Below are positions 17,899 to 25,209 of a stretch of DNA of 41,588 bases, in pieces (position 1 is the first letter of the stretch; every line of letters begins with the position of its first letter). Source of the stretch: Porticoccaceae bacterium. GTDB lineage: Bacteria > Pseudomonadota > Gammaproteobacteria > Pseudomonadales > Porticoccaceae. A program made the translations under genes and the position numbers. The notes below the pieces were generated by a model that was given only the letters and a program-made list of their open reading frames with translations, made no database searches and was not told the DNA's origin. The stretch spans positions 311,196 to 352,783 of the forward strand of contig JAHEHL010000004.1 in assembly GCA_024644595.1 (NCBI GenBank). The letters are read 5' to 3'.

Positions 17899-18810
17899 AT
17901 GAAGAAACGACTGCCCCCTCTCAACTGGCTGCGCTCATTTGAAGCGTCGGCGCGCCACCTTAACTTCACCCTGGCGGCTTCCGAGTTAAATATGACTCAG
18001 GCTACGATTAGCCAACAGATTAAAGGGCTCGAATCACAACTCGGCTGCGCCCTGTTCAAGCGCTTGCCGCGTGGATTGGAACTCACCGATGCAGCGCGAG
18101 CCTATATTCCCGGGGTACGCGAATCAATTGAAAAACTCGCCGTGGTCACCGACGAAGTATTTGGTAAAGAACGCAGTCATACTCTGACTGTGCGCGTTAA
18201 TCTGGTGTTCTTCAATACCTGGCTGGCGCCGAGACTCGCTGACTTTCGACACAATTATCCGGACATCGATCTGCGCTTTACCAGCAATATATGGCCCGAT
18301 CAGGAAAACAAGGAAGCGGATATTGAAATTCGCTATGGCAAAGGAATGTGGCCGCAACTCATCAGCGACCGCCTCACCTGGGATCAGCTTATTCCGGTGT
18401 GTAGCCCACAGCTGTTGAGCCACGATCAGCTCTCGAGAAACAGGCTACCACCAGCCAACCCAAGAGAACTGTCAGAGCATACCCTTCTGCATGTAATTGG
18501 TTATGAAGAGGGTTGGGGATACTGGCTCAATCGACTCGGCTACCACAGCATCGATGCCTCTCAGGGCATCCATTTCGACTCACTGATGACAGCGATGGAG
18601 ATGGCAGTCCAGGGCCATGGTATCGCCCTTAGCCGCACCTCTGTGGCGTCAGCCCTGCTTGAGTCAGGTGGTTTAATCAAACCGTTCGAAGAGAGTGTAC
18701 CGACAGACGAAGCGTTCTTTGTTGCGATTGCGTCCAACAAACCGATTCAAAGCCACGTGCAGACCTTCCGCAACTGGGTTATTCATCAGGGGCAAAATGC
18801 TCGTTATTGA
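17899..18810 (+). CDS. LysR-family (GcvA-like) regulator, DddR candidate
   Basis: A 303-residue LysR regulator 17 bases after the IclR gene. The N-terminus PPLNWLRSFEASARHLNFTLAASELNMTQATISQQIKGLE is the GcvA/AmpR-type helix-turn-helix (shown here as one family signature spanning residues 6-45). The effector domain has the NIWPDQENKEADIEIRYGKG region usual in GcvA-like proteins. Its place at the end of dddT-dddB-dddC matches dddR in Marinomonas, so it is the best candidate to activate the divergent dddD/dddT promoters, but the IclR gene and the LysR gene at 8617 compete for that role. It converges on the next gene with 13 bases between stop codons. Confidence 0.85.
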   Translation: MKKRLPPLNWLRSFEASARHLNFTLAASELNMTQATISQQIKGLESQLGCALFKRLPRGLELTDAARAYIPGVRESIEKLAVVTDEVFGKERSHTLTVRVNLVFFNTWLAPRLADFRHNYPDIDLRFTSNIWPDQENKEADIEIRYGKGMWPQLISDRLTWDQLIPVCSPQLLSHDQLSRNRLPPANPRELSEHTLLHVIGYEEGWGYWLNRLGYHSIDASQGIHFDSLMTAMEMAVQGHGIALSRTSVASALLESGGLIKPFEESVPTDEAFFVAIASNKPIQSHVQTFRNWVIHQGQNARY

Positions 18811-18823
18811 ATCTCAGCCAACG

Positions 18824-19582
18824 TTACTCGCCAGCGCCCGCCCGAGAGCTCTCGGTGGATTCCACCAGCACCCGCGCCGTCAATAAATCGAATTTCTCCC
18901 AGAGCGGTACTGGCATCGCAATACCCTGCTCCAGCGAGTCGGCATAAGCCTGTTGCAAAGTCTGTGGCTCACGCTGTTCACTCTTATTCGCGTTGGCCAG
19001 CTCCGGCAGCGCGGCGGACATTAATTCCCAACAATCTTTCTCAGCCGTACTACAGAATAGCCACAGCGACTGATGCAACGGTGTCTCAATCGGCGCACAG
19101 ACAAACTGTTTAAGAGCGGGATATTGCTGCCCTGCCCCAATCGTTGCCCAGCTGAAGCAACCCTCTTTAAACCACCCCATCGCCGCTACCAGCCCACGCT
19201 GCCCGGCATTACTCAGCCGCTCAAGCGCAAACAGCCGATTGCGACAATTGTCGACACGCAGCATAACCGAGTGATTTTTGCGCGCCAGCGAGCAGGCCAG
19301 GTCCACTATCCTGCTACCACAAAGCAGACTGCTTGCTCCCTTGGCGTCAAGCACTGGGTGGGGGTTATTGCTATCAGCATAGCGATAGCCAAGGGCCGGT
19401 GATTGACTGTTGCCAGCATCAATAAACGGGAGTGCTCGCTCGAGCGTTTGCAGACCATCAAGGCCGGTCATCTCTGACCAGGTCACCATTGCTGCTGCGT
19501 CGAGGTAGTCTCCATAACTAAAGCCAAGTCCCTCAAAGGATTTTTTAAGCGCAGCAGTCAGCTCATTCTTGGAGACTTTCAT
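18824..19582 (-). CDS. DUF3726-like protein of unknown function
   Basis: A 252-residue soluble protein with no signal peptide or membrane segment. I match it from memory, with moderate confidence, to the uncharacterised DUF3726 family; SYGDYLDAAAMVTWSEMTGLDGLQTLE at the N-terminus looks like the conserved block, with a histidine-poor, cysteine-bearing middle (SSLLCGSRIVDLACSLARKNHS). The first half resembles the N-terminal helical part of Ldh2/MdhB oxidoreductases (an acidic helix, then a one-word LGFSYGDY...AAxMV..SEMTGLDGL pattern), but the NAD-binding part is absent. The gene is 15 bases downstream of the 580-residue gene, so the pair is probably co-translated and may form one complex. Function unknown. 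Confidence 0.75.
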   Translation of the reverse strand: MKVSKNELTAALKKSFEGLGFSYGDYLDAAAMVTWSEMTGLDGLQTLERALPFIDAGNSQSPALGYRYADSNNPHPVLDAKGASSLLCGSRIVDLACSLARKNHSVMLRVDNCRNRLFALERLSNAGQRGLVAAMGWFKEGCFSWATIGAGQQYPALKQFVCAPIETPLHQSLWLFCSTAEKDCWELMSAALPELANANKSEQREPQTLQQAYADSLEQGIAMPVPLWEKFDLLTARVLVESTESSRAGAGE

Positions 19583-19597
19583 CTCGCCACGGCCCGA

Positions 19598-21340
19598 CTA
19601 ATTGGTCGGCTTGACAGGAAACTGCCAGCCGTCTGCGAGCTGATTGGCGATCGGCGAGCTGAAGTCAGAGATCAGGGGCGCACCCTGAAACATGGTATTG
19701 CGCACCCACAGGCGCGAACGTGGATCAAACTTGCTAACACCGAAGAAAGACAGTTTGCAGCGCAACAGATGCATTGGCAGAACGGCCTTGTGCACCAGGT
19801 TTTCACGAATCTCGCCATAGCGGCAGTTAGCCATGGTTTGAATGCGACAGATAATACCTCGAAACTCCGGCTGGCGAAGTAAAAAATGGGCGATATCGTC
19901 GTTTGGATACTCTGCCAGATAGGCACAGATAGCGTCATAGCATTCGCGCACAGAGCGACCAATAGCCAGCGGCATCTGCCGTTCTTCACCTATATCAATA
20001 TTCGTTTGTCCGAGACGTGGCTCCATTTTTTCCTCTGAGCGATACCAAAAGACTCCCTGCTCCTGAGGCTGCGAAAAATCGATTTTTAACGCCCAGTCAT
20101 AAGCGCGCTCAATACTATTACGCAGTTCAACGAGTGGCATCTCGGGCACCAGGTCATAACGCTCAACAATATCCATCTGCTCTTCGAGACGATCAACCAG
20201 TTGCGGATAGAGCTCAATCAGCAGGCTATTGATCAACTCCTGAGTCTCGACTCGCCAGTTGGCCTGAGCATGTTCAGTCAACTGCGTCCAGCTGCTGAGA
20301 CTGGCGCCATATTCCTTCAGCCACGGCAGCACGACCTGCTGCAGCTGGTCATGAACACACTGGTTACTCTGTCGCTGTAACGCGTCGTCGGTCACAATTT
20401 CATCTAAGTGTTGAATAACACGTTTCGCAGTACACTGCAGGTTATCCAATGCCTCATCGGTAACCTGCCCCTCAACCAAAACAGTCGCCAGTGCCGTTTC
20501 ACGCACCTCGACCCATTGGTTGATCAATTGCGGGTGATTAATCAAAAACGGTGCCATGCCCAGACCGGTGGAATTGCCGATACCAAAGTAGCGTTTAATC
20601 TGGTCATCCAGCACCACGGCGGTGTCCGGCGCGCGCTGGCGAGCGATGAAATCGGCCTGTTGCAGACTGAAGTGGCGCAGCATAAAACAGGTGAACATCT
20701 CGGCGGCAAAGGGCCGAGAAAAGTCACGGTGCTTGCCGCGAACCTTGTCCCAGTCGGCCATGCCGAGCTTACCGCTGCCATAGGCCGCGGTGGTGCGATA
20801 GAGATAACCAACCTCGGCGATCTTGTTGACATCAGGCTGAGATCCCTGGGCCAGCTGATCCACTACATAGTTAAAATTGCGCGCGCTTCTATTGGCCCGG
20901 GACAGCACAAATACCCGTGAGTCAACGCGACCTGCCTCTTGCAGTGGCACATTGGCACGCAAATGCTCGAGTTGCTCTTGATCGACAGAACCCTCACAAA
21001 GGGCCATGGTCAGATCCCATTGATCAGCAATGACTCGGTCATTGCGCAGACTGTCGTCAAGGTAGTGAGAAAACAAGACAAAACTGTAACGCGAATATTT
21101 GGCCTGCACTTCATAGACTACGGTGCCATAGCCATTGCTGTCGAGATCAAAAACAGGGGCTTCTATCTGCCATTTTTCAGTGATCATTCGACGCATTAAC
21201 GTGCGCATAAAGCTGAGGCGGAACTGGTGGAAACTGCCCAGTCGGTCGAGCTGCATAACCACGTCAGCAGGCCGCATGGGCAAGCCCTGCTGGCCATCGA
21301 TAGTCGATGCTGGCATAACTGATAAAGTCGCTGTAGTCAT
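19598..21340 (-). CDS. Large protein of unknown function (580 aa), catabolic operon member
   Basis: I do not recognise this 580-residue family. It has no signal peptide, no membrane helix and no Rossmann, P-loop or iron-sulfur motif. It is rich in Asp, Glu, Gln and Arg. Notable segments: RPADVVMQLDRLGSFHQFR (23-41), VFVLSRANRSARNFNYVVDQ (about 142-161), YLYRTTAAYGSGKLGMADW (about 177-195), RPFAAEMFTCFMLRHFSLQQAD, and VHKAVLPMHLLRCKLSFFG (near 527-545) before RSRLWVRNTMFQGAP at the end. The clustered aromatic, Arg and Met residues in the last two suggest an enzyme rather than a scaffold. It is followed after 15 bases by the DUF3726-like gene and preceded by the M19-like gene (140 bases). Confidence 0.85.
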   Translation of the reverse strand: MTTATLSVMPASTIDGQQGLPMRPADVVMQLDRLGSFHQFRLSFMRTLMRRMITEKWQIEAPVFDLDSNGYGTVVYEVQAKYSRYSFVLFSHYLDDSLRNDRVIADQWDLTMALCEGSVDQEQLEHLRANVPLQEAGRVDSRVFVLSRANRSARNFNYVVDQLAQGSQPDVNKIAEVGYLYRTTAAYGSGKLGMADWDKVRGKHRDFSRPFAAEMFTCFMLRHFSLQQADFIARQRAPDTAVVLDDQIKRYFGIGNSTGLGMAPFLINHPQLINQWVEVRETALATVLVEGQVTDEALDNLQCTAKRVIQHLDEIVTDDALQRQSNQCVHDQLQQVVLPWLKEYGASLSSWTQLTEHAQANWRVETQELINSLLIELYPQLVDRLEEQMDIVERYDLVPEMPLVELRNSIERAYDWALKIDFSQPQEQGVFWYRSEEKMEPRLGQTNIDIGEERQMPLAIGRSVRECYDAICAYLAEYPNDDIAHFLLRQPEFRGIICRIQTMANCRYGEIRENLVHKAVLPMHLLRCKLSFFGVSKFDPRSRLWVRNTMFQGAPLISDFSSPIANQLADGWQFPVKPTN

Positions 21341-21480
21341 AACGTTAGACGCTCAAAGTGGCCTCTTATGAATGAGGCTATGTGCCGTCCCCCAAAGAGA
21401 AGTCGGGCGTGTCTCGATAGTACGTTTTCGCCGCCATTTAAGATTAAAACCGGACTGCTTGGCAAGCCCTACACAATCAC

Positions 21481-22476
21481 TTATTTAACCGAAGCCGGTG
21501 CAAATGAGTCGCGGAAAAAACGCAACCAGTTTTCGCCCATTACCTTGGCAGTATCTTGTTCAGAGAAGCCCATTGCCAACAGCCCGTTAGCGATATTGCC
21601 GATATCCTTGGAACTCTTGAACCAGCTTGGCTGTTCAGGCCATGACGGGCTGGCAGCAGACCCTTCACCATGATCAACCGTTGTGGTCCAGCGACCGCTG
21701 CGCATCCACTCCAGGGTGGAGTAATCCCAGTTTTGGCAAAGGTCTGAGCCAATACCGATACGATCGATACCGATCATATCGGCAGTCTTGGCGATCATGG
21801 CGCAGAATTCTTCATTCGTGCAGTCACCGCCGTTGTGCAGATGAAAGGGGTAGAGGCTAAAGCCGATCATACCTTCGGATTCACCGATAGCGTGCAGTAC
21901 CTTATCGGATTTATTGCGCAGCGCCGGATGGAAAAATTCAGGATTGGCGTGTGTAATTGCAATGGGTCGCTGGGACAGTTCAATCGCTTGCAAAGTCGAC
22001 TCTTCAGCACTGTGAGACATATCGATAATCATGCCGACGCGGTTCATCTCGGCAATCACTTCGCGACCAAAACGGGTGATACCACTGTCGCGCTGCTCGT
22101 AACAACCGGTCGCCAGCAGGCTCTGATTGTTGTAGCTCAGCTGCATGATCCGCACACCGAGCTGCTGCAGAATTTCGACCATTTTGACGTCGTCTTCGAT
22201 CGGCGAGCAGTTCTGAAAACCAAAGATAATACCGACTTTGCCGAGGCGCTTGGCCTCAAGGATATCCTCGGCCTGACGCACCGGCATAATCAGGTCGCTG
22301 TGATTGATAAAGTGACGATTCCAATGACCAATATTCTGCAGTGTCTCGCGAATATTTTCCCAGTAGGCAATAGTCACATGGATAGCATTTAAACCGCTCT
22401 GTTGGGCTTCCTCAAATAGCTGACGGTTCCAGTTGATGTACTGGAGGCCATCGATAAACAACATATCCCGCTTCAT
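21481..22476 (-). CDS. M19 (membrane dipeptidase) fold protein lacking canonical metal ligands
   Basis: A 331-residue TIM-barrel protein of the renal-dipeptidase family. In true dipeptidases an N-terminal DGHND supplies two metal ligands and a glutamate bridges them. Here the first motif reads DGLQY (9-13) and the bridging position appears as Q88 in FGFQNC. Later histidines are kept: H155 in DMSHSAEES, H176 in ITHANPE; D245 is in GIGSDL. So a two-zinc peptidase site is unlikely. I recall the same DGL...GFQN pattern in the dipeptidase-like gene of Pseudomonas glycine-betaine and carnitine clusters, so this is a subfamily tied to methylated amines. A hydrolase for a ring-opened or N-acyl intermediate is possible. 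Confidence 0.87.
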   Translation of the reverse strand: MKRDMLFIDGLQYINWNRQLFEEAQQSGLNAIHVTIAYWENIRETLQNIGHWNRHFINHSDLIMPVRQAEDILEAKRLGKVGIIFGFQNCSPIEDDVKMVEILQQLGVRIMQLSYNNQSLLATGCYEQRDSGITRFGREVIAEMNRVGMIIDMSHSAEESTLQAIELSQRPIAITHANPEFFHPALRNKSDKVLHAIGESEGMIGFSLYPFHLHNGGDCTNEEFCAMIAKTADMIGIDRIGIGSDLCQNWDYSTLEWMRSGRWTTTVDHGEGSAASPSWPEQPSWFKSSKDIGNIANGLLAMGFSEQDTAKVMGENWLRFFRDSFAPASVK

Positions 22477-22512
22477 GGGGTTCCCCTCTTAATACCAATT
22501 TTTTCGCACTGG

Positions 22513-22551
22513 GCTCTTAAACCCAGCTCTTAAATTCAGCTCTTAAAATCC
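22513..22551. repeat. Three 13-bp tandem repeats between two catabolic genes
   Basis: GCTCTTAAA begins each of three exact 13-base units at 22513, 22526 and 22539; only the last four bases vary. They fill the gap between the aldehyde dehydrogenase stop and the M19-like start, so on the minus strand they are TTTAAGAGC units in the mRNA leader of the M19-like gene. Confidence 0.85.
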
Positions 22552-22555
22552 GAAT

Positions 22556-24001
22556 CTAATACGGCTTGCTGTAATTGGTTTTAATAATTGTGTAAAAGTC
22601 GCGAGCATATTGTCCCTGCTCACGCGGACCATAGCTGGACGCCTTGCGACCGCCAAACGGCACATGGTAGTCAGTGCCGGCTGTGGGCAAGTTGACCATC
22701 ACACATCCAGACTTGCTGTGGCGTTTAAAGTGTCCGGCTGCGGCCAGCGAATTGGTGATAATGCCTGAGGTCAGGCCAAAATCTGAATCATTCGACACCG
22801 CCAAGGCCTCATCGTAATTCTCTACTTTGATCACACAGGCAATCGGACCAAACACTTCTTCGCGATTAATCCGCATCGTGTTGCTGGTGTTGATAAATAG
22901 CGCCGGCGACATAAAGTAACCCTCGGTTTCCAGCTGCAGACGCTCGCCACCCTGGACCAGTTCGGCGCCCTCCCGCTTGGCAACTTCCATATATTCAAGG
23001 TTTTGTAACAGCTGGCGCTCATCAACCACAGCACCAATATGCACGCCCGGAGTCATCGCATTGCCAACCACCAATTTGTTCATCTCAGCCGTCATCTTTT
23101 CGACAAACTGATCGTGAATACCAGCCTCGACAATAATCCGTGATGAGGCAGTGCACTTTTGCCCCGTACCAAAATAGGCGCCGGCGACGGCACATTGCAC
23201 GGCGATATCGAGATCGGCGTCATTCAGTACCACCAGCGCATTTTTGCTGCCCATTTCAAGCTGCACGCGCGCCATATTATCGATTGCATTGCGTGCGATA
23301 TGACGGCCTACAGCCACCGAACCGGTAAAGGTTACCGCCTGAATATCCGCAGAGGTGCAGAGGGTTTCACCGACATCGCGACCCGAGCCCATCACCAGAT
23401 TAAAGACTCCTGCAGGCAGGCCGCTGCGGCTGATAATATCGGCCAGAATCCAGGCGCTGGCGGGGACCAGTTCGGCGGGCTTGAGCACCACGCAGTTGCC
23501 GTAACAGAGTGCCGGTGCCACTTTCCACGCCGCCACTGCCATCGGAAAATTCCACGGCGTTACGATGCCGATCACGCCGAGCGGTTCGCGGTGTACTTCC
23601 ACATCCACACCGGGACGCACCGAGGCGGTATTTTCGCCCATCAAACGCAGCGCCTCAGCGCCGTAATATTGGAAGAACTGTCCGGAACGAGCGACTTCAC
23701 CAATGCCTTCGGCCAGGGTTTTGCCCTCTTCTCGAGCCAGGATTGCACCGATCTCGTCTTTGCGTGCAATCAGTTCAGCGCCGATAAAGTCGAGGATTGC
23801 TTTGCGCTGCTCGAGCGCGCTCTGAGACCAGCCCTGAAAAGCCTGATTGGCCGCGGCAATGGCATTTTCACAGTGTTCGGGCGTGGCCTTGGCATATTCG
23901 CCAACGATGTCACTAAGATCTGACGGATTAATATTTCTTATCGATGCGTCGCTGCCAACCCACTCACCGTTGATATAGTTTTTAAAAATGCCGCCTGTCA
24001 T
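22556..24001 (-). CDS. Aldehyde dehydrogenase, 2-oxoglutarate-semialdehyde type
   Basis: A 481-residue NAD(P)-dependent aldehyde dehydrogenase, with the order of motifs intact: PWNFPMAVAAWKVAPAL near 146-162, FTGSVAVGR near 222-230, the general base in LEMGSKNA near 246, and the nucleophile C283 in GTGQKCTASSR. Sequence style is closest to the alpha-ketoglutarate-semialdehyde/succinate-semialdehyde group, which oxidises C4-C5 semialdehydes to acids. As the first gene of the minus-strand unit, divergent from a LysR gene, it probably oxidises a ring-opened semialdehyde of that pathway. The exact substrate is not readable from sequence. Confidence 0.9.
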   Translation of the reverse strand: MTGGIFKNYINGEWVGSDASIRNINPSDLSDIVGEYAKATPEHCENAIAAANQAFQGWSQSALEQRKAILDFIGAELIARKDEIGAILAREEGKTLAEGIGEVARSGQFFQYYGAEALRLMGENTASVRPGVDVEVHREPLGVIGIVTPWNFPMAVAAWKVAPALCYGNCVVLKPAELVPASAWILADIISRSGLPAGVFNLVMGSGRDVGETLCTSADIQAVTFTGSVAVGRHIARNAIDNMARVQLEMGSKNALVVLNDADLDIAVQCAVAGAYFGTGQKCTASSRIIVEAGIHDQFVEKMTAEMNKLVVGNAMTPGVHIGAVVDERQLLQNLEYMEVAKREGAELVQGGERLQLETEGYFMSPALFINTSNTMRINREEVFGPIACVIKVENYDEALAVSNDSDFGLTSGIITNSLAAAGHFKRHSKSGCVMVNLPTAGTDYHVPFGGRKASSYGPREQGQYARDFYTIIKTNYSKPY

Positions 24002-24213
24002 GACTTCCCCTCACCATTGCTTTGTATTATCGGTAACCCATTGTTGTTTAGATTAACGGGCCATGCTCGACGTGAATTCAAGCGACGTATTTTTCACCCT
24101 GACGGCCGATAATTCTATTTAAATATTCATATAGATAAATAAGCAGAATTAATATATGGTTTTGTTCGAATTATAAAAATCAGACAACAATAAGAATTAT
24201 CTCAGGGGGCATC
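24002..24213. promoter_or_regulatory. Divergent control region of the aldehyde dehydrogenase and LysR genes
   Basis: An AT-rich gap between divergent genes. TAATTCT (24110-24116) and AGAATTA (24145-24151) form an inverted repeat 28 bases apart, and AGAATTA recurs in AAGAATTAT at 24192-24200. Such half-sites suit binding by the adjacent LysR regulator. AGGGGGC just upstream of 24211 is the ribosome site for the LysR GTG start. Confidence 0.45.
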
Positions 24214-25176
24214 GTGAAACATCTCAATATTACCCTGCGTCATCTGCGCACTTTTATTATTGTCGCCCGTCAGGGCAGCTTTAATCTGGCGGCTCAGGAG
24301 CTCTCGCGCACTCAACCGGCGGTGACTCTGGCCATTAAACAGCTCGAAGAATTTGTCGGCATCAAGCTGCTGGAGCGCACCACTCGCAGTGTTGCACCCA
24401 CCAACGAGGGAGAAAACTTTCTGCCGATTGCCGAGCGTTTGGTAAGGGATTTTGATAGTGCTATCTACGATCTGCGCGCCACGGCAGAACGTCGCGTCGG
24501 CCATGTCAGTATCGCCATCGTGCCGTCGGTGGCGACCAATCTGTTGCCACCGATTATCAAAACATTTTCCAATGCTTACCCGGGTATTAATTTACATCTG
24601 GATGACGACAGTTCACGGGGTGTGCAGCAACGAGTTGAACGCAACGAGGTGGATTTTGGCGTCGGCAGTATGTGGCAGCCAAGTCAAAACCTCGACTTTA
24701 CACCGCTGTTTTCCGATCAACTGCAGCTGGTTTGCCATCGCGATCATCCACTGTCGGCAGAATCAGGCCCGATCGAATGGGGTGCCATGGAAAATGAGAC
24801 GTTTCTCGACAGTGGTATCACCAAGACACTGCGCACCCGGCAGCACTTCGCCAGCTCGAAGTTTGATTTCCCAAATATCACCACATTGATGGCAATGTTG
24901 AAATCCAATCTCGGCGTCAGCATTCTGCCCTCACTGGCAGTACCCTCATCGGATCAGGAACTGGTCACCCGGCTGCTGGTGCCGATTGAAACCCGCGAAA
25001 TCGGTTTAATCACACGCCGTGCCTGGACGCTGTCACCGGCGGCAGAGACCATGGCGGAAACTATTCTCAACGAAGTTCCAAAACAGTTGGCGAATTTGGG
25101 CTTGAGCGCACTGGTGTCATCCGACAACAGCGCACGCCTGAATCAGCCGGAGCTGCCCACGCTGGCCTCGGCATAA
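24214..25176 (+). CDS. LysR-family regulator of the adjacent catabolic unit
   Basis: A 320-residue LysR protein starting at GTG 24214 behind a strong AGGGGG site. The winged helix-turn-helix is in residues 5-65 (TFIIVARQGSFNLAAQELSRTQPAVTLAIK region), and the effector domain follows, with IAIVPSVATNLLPPIIKTF near 105-125. It is divergent from the aldehyde dehydrogenase gene, the standard layout for a LysR activator of a catabolic operon, and sits between that operon and the Ldh2-type gene, so it may control both. Confidence 0.9.
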   Translation: MKHLNITLRHLRTFIIVARQGSFNLAAQELSRTQPAVTLAIKQLEEFVGIKLLERTTRSVAPTNEGENFLPIAERLVRDFDSAIYDLRATAERRVGHVSIAIVPSVATNLLPPIIKTFSNAYPGINLHLDDDSSRGVQQRVERNEVDFGVGSMWQPSQNLDFTPLFSDQLQLVCHRDHPLSAESGPIEWGAMENETFLDSGITKTLRTRQHFASSKFDFPNITTLMAMLKSNLGVSILPSLAVPSSDQELVTRLLVPIETREIGLITRRAWTLSPAAETMAETILNEVPKQLANLGLSALVSSDNSARLNQPELPTLASA

Positions 25177-25188
25177 AGTCGAGGCCAG
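25162..25188. terminator. Perfect hairpin at the end of the LysR gene
   Basis: CTGGCCTCG (25162-25170) pairs perfectly with CGAGGCCAG (25180-25188) around a nine-base loop that contains the LysR stop codon. No T-run follows on either strand, so termination would need help or the hairpin may instead protect the two converging transcripts. Confidence 0.45.
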
Positions 25189-25209
25189 TGACACGACTAA
25201 AACAGAGGG

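Noticed and set aside
18824-19582. DUF3726-like protein as a truncated Ldh2/MdhB enzyme
   Set aside because: Only the N-terminal helical pattern is similar; the catalytic SHG block is absent and the protein has its own well-formed C-terminal half.
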